DNA of 64,000 bases from Hyphomonadaceae bacterium. Its GTDB lineage: Bacteria > Pseudomonadota > Alphaproteobacteria > Caulobacterales > Aquidulcibacteraceae. The notes under the pieces were generated by a model, which was given only the letters and a program-made list of their open reading frames with translations, made no database searches and was not told the origin of the DNA. A program made the position numbers and the translations under genes. Shown here one piece after another: positions 1 to 7,477 of the stretch. Where the stretch lies: contig JAHDXR010000007.1 of the NCBI GenBank assembly GCA_023384105.1, positions 62,001 to 126,000 on the forward strand, read 5' to 3'. Position 1 is the first letter of the stretch. Every line of letters starts with the position of its first letter.

Positions 1-1
1 G

Positions 2-115
2 GGCGCCAGCCACATGCTGCCGATGGAGCGTCCCGACCGCGCCCGCACCGCGATCGAAACGGCGCTGCTGCTGGCGCGGGCCGGCCGCAAGTACCACGAC
101 GCGGTGCTGGAATAG
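2..115 (+). CDS. C-terminal end of an alpha/beta-hydrolase-like protein (partial)
   Basis: The window opens inside this gene: 37 codons and a TAG stop are visible. The peptide starts GASHMLPMERPD, which resembles the catalytic-histidine segment of alpha/beta-fold hydrolases (G-x-x-H-x-x-x-x-E-x-P), followed by a C-terminal amphipathic helix ending KYHDAVLE. The rest lies outside the window, so the substrate cannot be named. The reading frame was chosen because it is open to the window edge and carries the H-x4-E-x-P motif. A palindromic repeat follows about ten bases after the stop. Confidence 0.5.
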   Translation, partial: GASHMLPMERPDRARTAIETALLLARAGRKYHDAVLE

Positions 116-125
116 CGCGCGGCTC

Positions 126-227
126 TATGGAGCGCCGGCGCCCTCGCCGGCGCGGCGCGACAGCTACCGACAGGTGTTGGCGTTTGTTCGATAGGGCGCA
201 TGCCGGCGAGGACGCCGACGCTCCATA
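126..227. repeat. Intergenic palindromic repeat, family A
   Basis: Two arms of about 32 bases (126-157 and 196-227) are near-perfect reverse complements. Both begin TATGGAGCG and share a CCGGCG-x-CCTCGCCGGC core; 38 unrelated bases lie between them. The same core occurs in frame inside ileS at 27451-27512 and 28996-29040. It lies between two convergent genes and could fold into a long hairpin, but it has no T-run like a terminator. It accounts for most of the gap between the hydrolase fragment and the thioesterase. Confidence 0.85.
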
Positions 228-236
228 GGCGCAGCA

Positions 237-1166
237 CTACACCGACATGGGCCGGAGCAATTGTTCGATGCGCTGGCGCGCTTCGGGGCTTGGCGCGATG
301 GCTTTGCGCGTGACGGTGTCGAACGTCAGCGCCACCGCTTCCATGCCGCCCCAGCAGCCGCCGGTTTCCGGATCGATCAGCCAATGGACCAGGCGCAGCG
401 TCTTGTCGCCGAGTTCGACGATGCCGGAATGCACTTCGATCAGTTCGCCCGGACGCGGGAAGCGGCGATAGATCACGCGCGCTTCGACCACCGCGCCGGC
501 GGGCGAAACGCCGTCGCTCGCCGCGGCCTGGCGCCAGCGGCCGAGCAGGTTGGGGACGGAGTCCGAGATGCGGCCGACGAAATGTTCGCCGCGCAGCCGG
601 CCGAAGGCGTCGCACTGATCGGGCGTCACCAGCGCGCCGCCGATGCGCTGGGCGCCAAGCTCGCGGGCGCGCGCGAGCGACGCGTCGACCGGCGGCTTGT
701 TGATGTCGATCGAGCGCGGCCGGGCGTGCGCGGGAAGCGCGACCTTCAGCCGTTCGGCGGCTTCGCGCGTGCGCGCCGACCACGGAAAGGCGCGCAGGCC
801 GCGGGTCTCGGCGTGTGCGACCTTGAGGTTGAAGCAGGCGGCGGGCGCGCCGTCGGCATGGCGCATGTCGAGCACGAAGCGCGCCGTGGTCTCGTCGATG
901 CCGGCGACGCCGCCGTGCATGGCGAGCGGGGCGCCGGGGCGCGCCTCCTTCAGGAAGCGCGCATGCAGTTCGAGCGGAATCAGCGTCGCGTTGGCGGCGT
1001 GAGTGAAGGCGCGCGGCAGGCCGATTGCGGCGGCCATGTGCGCAAGCCCCGAGAAGGCGCGCTCGACATGGAAGCGTATGTTCAGATGGCCGCCGTCGTC
1101 GCACTCCCAGGTGTTGACGCTGCCCTGGTAAAGCGGCGCGGGCAGAGGCGCTGGATGTGCGCTCAT
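237..1166 (-). CDS. Thioesterase-family protein, probable double hotdog fold
   Basis: 309 residues. The N-terminal half (about 10-150) contains YQGSVNTWECDDGGHLNIRFHV, like the D-x-x-G-H-x-N segment of hotdog acyl-CoA thioesterases. The second half (about 185-300) has a similar DQCDAFGRLRGEHFVGR segment, suggesting two fused hotdog domains acting on acyl-CoA or acyl-ACP thioesters. The frame stays open to 1733, but the ATG at 1166 was chosen because it overlaps the stop of the upstream zur-like gene (ATGA), so the two are translationally coupled. No signal peptide is visible, so it is probably cytoplasmic. Substrate unknown. Confidence 0.72.
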   Translation of the reverse strand: MSAHPAPLPAPLYQGSVNTWECDDGGHLNIRFHVERAFSGLAHMAAAIGLPRAFTHAANATLIPLELHARFLKEARPGAPLAMHGGVAGIDETTARFVLDMRHADGAPAACFNLKVAHAETRGLRAFPWSARTREAAERLKVALPAHARPRSIDINKPPVDASLARARELGAQRIGGALVTPDQCDAFGRLRGEHFVGRISDSVPNLLGRWRQAAASDGVSPAGAVVEARVIYRRFPRPGELIEVHSGIVELGDKTLRLVHWLIDPETGGCWGGMEAVALTFDTVTRKAIAPSPEARQRIEQLLRPMSV

Positions 1167-1630
1167 GCGGCGCGCTGGCAGGCCGAGCACAGGCCCGACG
1201 CTTCGATCATGGTGCGGCGGATGGCGAAACCGTCCTTGCTGGCGGCTTCGGCGAGGTCGACCAGGGCGTGGCCGGCGTCGAACTCCTCGGCGGCGCCGCA
1301 CTTTTCGCAGATGAGGAAGATGGTCGAGCGCGCGCAGGCGCCGACATCGCAGGCGACGAAGGCGTTCAAGCTCTCGATGCGATGGGCGAGGCCCATGCGG
1401 ACGAGGAAGTCGAGCGCGCGGTAGATGGTCGGCGGCTTGGCGGTCTTTTCGTCGTTCAGCAGCGGCAGGAGATCGTAGGCCTTGGCCGGGCCGTGCTGAT
1501 CCAGCAGCAGGTCGAGCACGCGCCTGCGCAGCGGCGTCAGGCTTTCGCCCGCCGCGGCGCAGCGCTGTTCGGCTTCGGCAAGTTGCGCGGCGCGCTCGGT
1601 TGCGCCGTGATGATGATGCATGACCGTCAT
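1163..1630 (-). CDS. zur: Fur-family transcriptional regulator, Zur-like
   Basis: 155 residues with an N-terminal winged-helix DNA-binding domain (about 25-90, with the TIYRALDFLVRMGL recognition region of Fur proteins) and a C-terminal dimerisation domain. Two CxxC pairs, CEKC and CSAC, form the structural zinc site, and the NAFVACDVGACA segment suits the Zur branch, which represses zinc uptake genes when zinc is plentiful. A His-rich start (MHHHHG) could bind metal. An SD-like GGAG lies about 7 bases upstream of the ATG at 1630; an in-frame ATG at 1621 is an alternative. The stop overlaps the downstream thioesterase start. Zur rather than Fur or PerR is inferred. Confidence 0.8.
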   Translation of the reverse strand: MTVMHHHHGATERAAQLAEAEQRCAAAGESLTPLRRRVLDLLLDQHGPAKAYDLLPLLNDEKTAKPPTIYRALDFLVRMGLAHRIESLNAFVACDVGACARSTIFLICEKCGAAEEFDAGHALVDLAEAASKDGFAIRRTMIEASGLCSACQRAA

Positions 1631-1732
1631 GATCGCAGGCTCCGCCCTGATGCGAAAGGTGGGGATGCGGGCGAGCGAATTTGAGACCGCGCGCGCGACA
1701 GAACTTTACAAGAACATCTGACTCGCGTATCA

Positions 1733-1767
1733 ATCTGGAACATACAGCGAACGATGTGGTTCCAGAT
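1733..1767. promoter_or_regulatory. Perfect 9-bp inverted repeat, candidate operator
   Basis: ATCTGGAAC (1733-1741) and GTTCCAGAT (1759-1767) are exact reverse complements separated by 17 bases. The element sits in the divergent gap between the zur-like gene and the gene starting at 1781, and ends just before that gene's SD (GGGGGCG). The placement suits a repressor site. It does not resemble the usual AT-rich Zur box, so the binding protein is unknown. A transcript hairpin is the alternative. Confidence 0.5.
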
Positions 1768-1780
1768 CCGGGGGCGTCCG

Positions 1781-2164
1781 ATGTCCGAAGCTATTTTCCG
1801 TGGAATTTCAGGCCGGTTGCATCGCTTCAGCGTGCACCGCCCGCATGCGCAGTTCGCCGGCGCGCCGGCCGTGTACTGCTTCGCGCGGCCGGGGCCGGGC
1901 GGCCGCGGCTGGACGCCGCTGTTCCTGTCGCGGACGGGCGATCTGGCCAAGCGGCTGGCGAGCCACGAACAATGGCCGGAAGCCGAGCTGCTGGGCGCGA
2001 CCCACATCCTGATCCATGAGCACGAGGAGCGCGACGCGCGCGAATATGTCGAGGCCGATCTGGCCGCGGCGCTGCGGCCGGTGATGAACGGCCCGTTCCT
2101 GGAAGCCGAGGCCGAGGAAGACGCCGCGCCGGAGCAGGCCCCGCGCCTGATCTGGGCGGCGTGA
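1781..2164 (+). CDS. GIY-YIG-like domain protein (divergent)
   Basis: 127 residues. From about 30 to 105 the pattern resembles divergent GIY-YIG domains: VYCFARPG, then PLFLSRTGDLAKRLASHE with the conserved Arg, a GATHILIH strand, then EADLAAALRPVMNGPF carrying the Glu and Asn positions. The classic GIY and YIG tripeptides are degraded. An acidic tail (EAEAEEDAAPE) ends the protein. ATG 1781 was chosen over ATG 1754 because of the SD about 5-10 bases upstream. The next gene, four bases downstream, encodes a canonical GIY-YIG protein, so the two are probably co-transcribed. Whether this protein cuts DNA is unknown. Confidence 0.6.
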   Translation: MSEAIFRGISGRLHRFSVHRPHAQFAGAPAVYCFARPGPGGRGWTPLFLSRTGDLAKRLASHEQWPEAELLGATHILIHEHEERDAREYVEADLAAALRPVMNGPFLEAEAEEDAAPEQAPRLIWAA

Positions 2165-2168
2165 GGCG

Positions 2169-2525
2169 ATGCGCGAGGAAGCTGGCGGCTGGATCTACAT
2201 CCTCGCCAGCGGACGCAACGGAACGCTGTACACGGGCTCGACGCGGAATCTGATTGCGCGCGTCGCTCGGCATCGTGACGGGCTGGGGTGCGAGTTCACG
2301 CGCAAGTACGGCGTGACGCGGCTGGTCTGGTTCGAGGCGCATGACTCGATTGCCGCCGCCTACCATCGCGAACAGCTCATCAAGCGATGGCGGCGCGCAT
2401 GGAAGATCGCGCTGATCGAGGAGAAGAATCCCTTCTGGGATGATCTTTTCCTGCCGCTTTCCAATCACACGCTTCCCGGCCGGAGGCCCCGCGGAAGCGG
2501 GGCGGAGAGCCGGGACCCACGATAA
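2169..2525 (+). CDS. GIY-YIG superfamily nuclease (YhbQ/UPF0213-like)
   Basis: 118 residues. The GIY-YIG domain spans about 6-90: WIYILASGRNGTLYTGSTRN (Tyr strands), then LIARVARHRDG with the catalytic Arg, and YHREQLIKRWRRAWKIALIE with the catalytic Glu, as in small stand-alone UPF0213 proteins. The ancestral C-terminus is probably near FWDDLF (about residue 94); the remaining tail, including LPGRRPRGSGAESRDPR, is encoded by the left arm of a palindromic repeat that begins at 2468. It sits four bases after the previous GIY-YIG-like gene. The family cuts or processes DNA, but no specific role is established. Confidence 0.82.
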   Translation: MREEAGGWIYILASGRNGTLYTGSTRNLIARVARHRDGLGCEFTRKYGVTRLVWFEAHDSIAAAYHREQLIKRWRRAWKIALIEEKNPFWDDLFLPLSNHTLPGRRPRGSGAESRDPR

Positions 2526-2615
2526 GGGCTTGGCTTTGGATTGTCCGCGCTTGCGCCTGCGCTGGGTCCCGGATCGCACCCCGGCTTTCGCCGGGGCTGC
2601 GTCCGGGAGGCGTGG
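2468..2615. repeat. Palindromic repeat, family C (copy 1)
   Basis: The left arm (2468-2519, CACGCTTCCCGG to CCGGGACCCA) and right arm (2561-2615, TGGGTCCCGG to GGGAGGCGTGG) are reverse complements with mismatches, and each holds an inner small hairpin. Copies with the same ends lie at 47862-47982 and, more divergent, 59778-59877. The left arm overlaps the end of the GIY-YIG gene and provides its last codons. Confidence 0.8.
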
Positions 2616-2644
2616 TTTTAGCTCATGCGCTAGCTCACACGTGG

Positions 2645-4372
2645 TCAGCGCGCTGGCCGGGGGCGCGGGTGCGGGTCGGGGGTGGCGGCGCCGGTTTGCA
2701 GGGCGGGGAGCGCGGCGGCGGATTGGGCGTTGCGGGCGAGTTGGATGAACTCGGCGCGCCAGCCGAACTCGTCGTCGCCGCGCGCGCCCTGGGCGAGGCT
2801 GATCACGTCGCTCCAGCCATAGCCCTGGCTGAGATAGGGATCGCCGCGCAGAAGCTGGCCGTAGCCGGCGACGGCGGCGGCCCAGCGCGTGGAGGCCGGG
2901 GCGCGATCGATGTCGGCGACGTAGTCGGCGCTGGTGATCGGCCGTTCGATCAGGCGCGAGCGCTCCTCGCCCGGCAGCTTGTAGCGGATGCGCAGGAAGG
3001 CGTACTCGTTCGCCGTCCCGCCCGCCGCCGGCGCGTTCTGGTAGCGCAGCGGATCGTTGAACGTCGCCGCGCCCACCGGCACGATCTCGTAGATCGCGGT
3101 GACCGCATGGCCCGCGCCGATCTCGCCGGCGTCGACCTGATCGTTGTTGAAGTCCTCGCGGCGCAGCATGCGGGTCTCATAGCCGATCAGGCGATACTCG
3201 GCGACGCGCGCCGGATTGAACTCGACCTGGATCTTCACGTCGTTGGCGATCGAGAACATGTTCGAGGCCATCTCGTCGCGCAGCACGCGGCGGGCTTCGT
3301 TCAGCGTGTCGATATAGGCGGCGACGCCGTTGCCGTTCTGGGCCAGGCGCTGCATCAGCGCGTCGTTGTAGTTGCCGCCGCCGAAGCCGAACACCGACAG
3401 ATAGACGCCGGTCTCGCGCTTGCGCGAGACGAAGTCCTGCAATTGCTGCGGATCGTTGATGCCGACATTGAAGTCGCCGTCGGTGGCGATGATCACGCGG
3501 TTGACGGCGTTGCGGTTGAAGTTCTGCTCGGCCAGCGCATAGGCTTGGCGCAGGCCTTCGGCGCCGGCGGTGGAGCCGCCGGGGCGCAAGCTGTCGAGCG
3601 CGGCGAGAATGCGCGCGTGCTCGTTGCCCGGCGTCGGTTCGAGCACCGTGCCGGCCGCGCCGGCATAGACGACGATGGCGACGCGGTCGCGCGCGTTGAG
3701 CTGGTCGATCAGCAGGCGAAAGCTCTGTTGCAGCAGCGGCAGCTTGTTCGGCGCGTTCATCGAGCCGGAGACGTCGAGCAGCAGCACGAGGTTCAGCGGC
3801 GGGCGTTCGCGCGGGACGATGTTGTAGCCCTGCAGGCCGATATGCACGAGTTGGCGGCCCTCGGCCCAGGGCGAGGGCGCGACCGTCACATTGGTGGAGA
3901 AGGGCTGCGCGCGATCGCGCGGCAGCGGGTATTCGTAGCGGAAATAGTTGATCAGCTCCTCGATCCGCACCGCGTCGCGCGGCGGCAGCCGGCCTTCGCT
4001 CAGGAAGCGGCGCACGTTGGAATAGGAGGCGGTGTCGACGTCGATCGAGAAGGTCGAGACCGGGTCTTCGGCGACGACGTGGATCGGATTGACCTCGACA
4101 TCCTCGTAGCGCTCGGTGTCGACCGTACCCGGCATGGGCTGCGGCGCGGTCTGCGCATAGGGCGCGACGCGCTGCATGGCGCCGATTTCGGCCGCCATCA
4201 TCGGCGGCGGCGGCGGCGCGGGCGGCGGCGCGATCACCGGGCTGGCGGCGTCTTGCGCGCGCGAGCCGGCGACGATCACCTGATCCTCTTGGCTTACGGT
4301 TGAAGATTGCGCGCAGGCGGCGAGCAGGAGCGCGCACAGCATGAAGCCTGCGCGCTTGGCGTAGTTGAGCAT
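2645..4372 (-). CDS. von Willebrand factor type A domain lipoprotein (YfbK-like)
   Basis: 575 residues. A lipoprotein signal ends LLLAAC at about residue 20. A Pro-rich linker follows, then a conserved N-terminal vWA-associated domain (about 95-190), and a vWA domain (about 193-370) with the metal-binding MIDAS motif DVSGSM and the later ATDGDFNVG. A C-terminal YfbK-type domain (DUF3520-like) ends the protein. The family is anchored in the envelope and thought to mediate metal-dependent protein contacts; no substrate is known. It lies upstream of, and on the same strand as, nothing obviously coupled: 153 bases separate it from the DUF885 gene. Confidence 0.85.
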   Translation of the reverse strand: MLNYAKRAGFMLCALLLAACAQSSTVSQEDQVIVAGSRAQDAASPVIAPPPAPPPPPMMAAEIGAMQRVAPYAQTAPQPMPGTVDTERYEDVEVNPIHVVAEDPVSTFSIDVDTASYSNVRRFLSEGRLPPRDAVRIEELINYFRYEYPLPRDRAQPFSTNVTVAPSPWAEGRQLVHIGLQGYNIVPRERPPLNLVLLLDVSGSMNAPNKLPLLQQSFRLLIDQLNARDRVAIVVYAGAAGTVLEPTPGNEHARILAALDSLRPGGSTAGAEGLRQAYALAEQNFNRNAVNRVIIATDGDFNVGINDPQQLQDFVSRKRETGVYLSVFGFGGGNYNDALMQRLAQNGNGVAAYIDTLNEARRVLRDEMASNMFSIANDVKIQVEFNPARVAEYRLIGYETRMLRREDFNNDQVDAGEIGAGHAVTAIYEIVPVGAATFNDPLRYQNAPAAGGTANEYAFLRIRYKLPGEERSRLIERPITSADYVADIDRAPASTRWAAAVAGYGQLLRGDPYLSQGYGWSDVISLAQGARGDDEFGWRAEFIQLARNAQSAAALPALQTGAATPDPHPRPRPAR

Positions 4373-4525
4373 CCGACAAACCCTCCCTTTGGCCCGGACA
4401 CCGCTAAAGGACGCGGTAAAGGAGCGCGCCGAACGCGGCCAAGATGAGGCGAGCGCACGGCGTTTTGCGCGTGCGCCTCCGTTTCACGCGCTTGTGTGCG
4501 AAATGGGCGCGCGCCGCCGGGAGCG

Positions 4526-6397
4526 TTAGCCGGTGCGGCCGCTCGCGCGCTGGCGCGGAATCCATTCGCGCACCAGCCGTTCGAGCACGGGCAGCGGGAC
4601 TTCGCCGCGCAGCAGCACGGCGTCGTGGAAGCCGCGCAGGTCGAAATCGGGGCCGAGTTCGTTGCGGGCGATCTCGCGCAGGCGCGCGATCTCGCGGCGG
4701 CCAAGCTCGTAGCCGCAGGCCTGGCCCGGCCAGACGATATAGCGGTCGACCTCGGTGGCGACGACGCCGGGCGCATCGCCGGTGACCTGCAGCAGGTAGT
4801 CGATCGCCTGCTGGCGCGACCAGTCCTGCGCGTGCAGGCCGGTGTCGACGACGAGGCGCGCGGCGCGCCAGAGCTGCCAGCGCAGATAGCCGATGCGGCC
4901 GATCGGATCGCCGTCATAGAAGCCCAGCTCGTCGGCCAGTTCTTCGGCGTAAAGGCCCCAGCCTTCGCTGTAGGCGTTGAACGCCATCAGCCGCCGCAGC
5001 AGCGGCGCATCGGGAATCTCCTGCGCCAGCGCGGTCTGGAAATGATGGCCGGGGACGGCTTCGTGATAATCCTGCGTCGGCAGGTCGATCCGGGTCATTT
5101 CGCCGAGATCGCGCAGGTTGATGTAGTAGATTCCGGGCGTCCGGCCGTCGATCGACGGCGGCGCGTAATAGGCGCCGGGCGAACCCGCTTCCGCGAACGC
5201 GGGCACGCGGCGCACTTCAAGCGGCGCGGACGGCAAGCGGCCGAACCATTGCGGCGCGCGCTCGAGCATGCGGTTCACGCGCGCTTCGACGTCGGCGATC
5301 AGCTGGGCGCGGCCTTCGTCGGTGTCGGGATAGGCGTATTGCGGATCGGCCGTCATCTGCCGCAGCCGCTCGCCGACCGTCCCGGCGGTGAGGCCGACGC
5401 GCCTGAGCGCGATGTCGAGCTGAGTGTTGAGCGCGGCCACGCGCTCGCGGCCGATGCGGTGAATCTGCGCCGGCGTGAGGGTGGTGGTGGTCTCGATGCG
5501 CAGCGCCGCGGCGTAGAACGCGGCGCCGCCGGGCAGGCGGGCGACGGAAGGCGCGTCGTCGGCGTTGGCGCGGTCGGCGCGCAGGAACGCGGCGGCGCGC
5601 GCATGCGCCGGCAGCACGTGATCGCGCACGATCGCTTCGGCGCGGGCGACGTAGGCGAGGTTGCGCCGCTCGATCGCGGCGCGCGCGGCGGGATCGGTCT
5701 CCGCGGCGGCGAGCTGGTCGAGTTTGCGGCGGAAGCTGACGACATAGGGCTGCGCCAGCGCCGGCTGCCGCAGCACGTCCTGCAGCATCGCGTAGGTCGC
5801 ATCGATGATGAAGCCGGGCGGACGCACGCCGTTCCCGGCGTCGCTGCGCGCGCGCTCCGTTTCCCGGTCGATCGCGTCGGCGGCCGCGCGCAGGCGGCGC
5901 AGATAGGCCTCGGCGTCCGCCGGTGTGCGCACCGGATGACGCTCGTCCAGGAACGAGGGCAGCGTGATGAAGGCGCTGTCGAGCTGGTTGAGGACGTAGG
6001 GCGCGACGCCGCCGAGCGGGGTGAAAACGCCATAGTCGAAGCGCGCGGCGTTGGCGCTCGCCTCGAACTGCTGCGTCAGCACGTCGTAGCTGAGACGGTC
6101 TTCGGCGCCGAGATCGCTCGCATCGAGCGCGCGCAGCTCCGCGAGGCGCCGCAGCGCCGCGCCGCGGCGCGCTTCGACCGCAAGCGCGGAACGGTCGTCG
6201 AGGCGATCATCGTAGCGGCCGCCGGCGGCCTCTTCGGCGACGCTCGCCTGCGACGCCAGTTCGGGGCTGTCGGCGAGGATTTCCTGCGTCCAATCGTCCA
6301 GGCGGCCGTGGAACGCGCTCAAGGGCTGCGCCTGGCGCGGCCCGCAGGCCGCGACCGCGCCCAGCGCGAGCGCCATGATCCAGTGGATTGGCTTCAT
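4526..6397 (-). CDS. DUF885-family putative metallopeptidase lipoprotein
   Basis: 623 residues. A signal peptide ends at AVAAC (Cys 19), consistent with a lipoprotein exported to the periplasm or outer membrane. The DUF885 signature HEAVPGHHFQ (an HExxH-like zinc site) is in the C-terminal third, followed by YSEGWGLYAEELADELGFY, which supplies the next conserved Glu residues. The family is related to zinc carboxypeptidase-like enzymes; the peptide substrate is unknown. Divergent from sapC across a 158-base gap. Confidence 0.83.
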   Translation of the reverse strand: MKPIHWIMALALGAVAACGPRQAQPLSAFHGRLDDWTQEILADSPELASQASVAEEAAGGRYDDRLDDRSALAVEARRGAALRRLAELRALDASDLGAEDRLSYDVLTQQFEASANAARFDYGVFTPLGGVAPYVLNQLDSAFITLPSFLDERHPVRTPADAEAYLRRLRAAADAIDRETERARSDAGNGVRPPGFIIDATYAMLQDVLRQPALAQPYVVSFRRKLDQLAAAETDPAARAAIERRNLAYVARAEAIVRDHVLPAHARAAAFLRADRANADDAPSVARLPGGAAFYAAALRIETTTTLTPAQIHRIGRERVAALNTQLDIALRRVGLTAGTVGERLRQMTADPQYAYPDTDEGRAQLIADVEARVNRMLERAPQWFGRLPSAPLEVRRVPAFAEAGSPGAYYAPPSIDGRTPGIYYINLRDLGEMTRIDLPTQDYHEAVPGHHFQTALAQEIPDAPLLRRLMAFNAYSEGWGLYAEELADELGFYDGDPIGRIGYLRWQLWRAARLVVDTGLHAQDWSRQQAIDYLLQVTGDAPGVVATEVDRYIVWPGQACGYELGRREIARLREIARNELGPDFDLRGFHDAVLLRGEVPLPVLERLVREWIPRQRASGRTG

Positions 6398-6555
6398 TTT
6401 CCCCCATGTCCATGACGCGCCGCATCGCGCAGAGAAGAGGACATAGCATGCGTCGGCGGGGCCGAAAGAGCCGCCCTGACGGCGCAGGGCTGTTGCGGAA
6501 AGTCCGCATTCGTGGTTGGAAAGCCGCCTCTATTAGGGAACTCGCGGAGATACCC

Positions 6556-7368
6556 ATGACGACCGCCAGCGGCGGCCAGCAGACGCTGGGCACCGTCCTT
6601 TTCTATCGCCAGCTTGAGCCGCTCTCGATCGAGAAGCACCGTTCGCTGGGCGTGAGCCAAGTCTCCAACCCGTTCTCCTTCCTGGCCGACACCCACCTCG
6701 TGCCGCTGACTGTCGACGAATTCGGCCTGGCGGCAGTATGCTACCCCATCATTTTCGACACCCAGTCGAAGACGCCGCTCGCCGTGATGGGCCTGCGCCC
6801 GGGCATGAACGTGTTCCTGGGCGCGGACGGTTCGCTCGATCCGGAAGTCTATCTGCCGGCGTTCGCGCGCCGCTATCCGTTCCTGCCGGTGCTGGCGGGC
6901 AATTCGGAGCAGCAGCAGGCGCCGGCGCAGGACGGCGACCGCATCCTGGTCTGCATCGACCGCGCCGCGAAGATGCTGTCGAGCACGCCGGAACTGCCGT
7001 TCTTCGAGGGCGACCAGCCGTCGCGCTACACGCAGGAAGCCATTCAGTTCTGCCGCGAATTCGACGTGCTCGGGCGCCGCACGCAGGAATTCGTGAAGCT
7101 GATGGACGAACACGACCTGTTCGAGCTGACGCCGCTGGCGCTGCCGCGCGCGAACGCCGACGGCACCCCGGGCGAGCCGCAGAAGATCGGCGAATATCTC
7201 CGCATCTCGGAGAAGAAGCTGAACGCGCTGCCGCAGGACAAGTACATGGAGCTGCGCGACCGCGGCGTCACCGCGGTGATGCACGCGCACCTGCTCTCGC
7301 TCGGCCTCTGGCCGAAGATTCTGAGCCGCGCGGCCCGCATCCAGGCTGCGACCCCGCTCAGCAATTGA
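6556..7368 (+). CDS. SapC family protein
   Basis: 270 residues matching the SapC family: FYRQLEPLSIEKHRSLGV near the N-terminus, PLAVMGLRPGMNVFLGADG, and YLPAFARRYPFLPV, all typical of the family. No signal peptide or membrane segment is visible. Members were first linked to S-layer loci, but the biochemical role is not established. ATG 6556 was chosen over the longer open frame because a GGAGA SD lies about 6 bases upstream and family similarity starts just after. A strong terminator follows, so it is probably monocistronic. Confidence 0.8.
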   Translation: MTTASGGQQTLGTVLFYRQLEPLSIEKHRSLGVSQVSNPFSFLADTHLVPLTVDEFGLAAVCYPIIFDTQSKTPLAVMGLRPGMNVFLGADGSLDPEVYLPAFARRYPFLPVLAGNSEQQQAPAQDGDRILVCIDRAAKMLSSTPELPFFEGDQPSRYTQEAIQFCREFDVLGRRTQEFVKLMDEHDLFELTPLALPRANADGTPGEPQKIGEYLRISEKKLNALPQDKYMELRDRGVTAVMHAHLLSLGLWPKILSRAARIQAATPLSN

Positions 7369-7390
7369 GCGGCGGCATCATGATCCGAGG

Positions 7391-7427
7391 AAAAGCGCCT
7401 CTCCCGGCCGGAGGGGCGCTTTTCTTT
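7391..7427 (+). terminator. Rho-independent terminator of sapC
   Basis: AAAAGCGCC (7391-7399) pairs with GGCGCTTTT (7415-7423) around a GC-rich loop, followed by CTTTT. It lies about 20 bases after the sapC stop and 50 bases before the dsbD-like start. Confidence 0.85.
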
Positions 7428-7477
7428 TGCCGGCGCCGCATTGGCGCGGGCTTGCGTTAGAGGCTATCTCGCTGACG

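Noticed and set aside
237-1733. 498-aa open frame covering the thioesterase and the zur-like gene
   Set aside because: Only the last 309 residues look like a protein; the upstream part is out of frame over the zur-like gene, and the ATG at 1166 overlaps its stop.
1754-1780. ATG 1754 as start of the first GIY-YIG-like gene
   Set aside because: It lies inside the inverted repeat and has no SD; ATG 1781 does.
7427-7477. Upstream start of the dsbD-like gene
   Set aside because: It falls at the sapC terminator, and the signal peptide begins at 7478.
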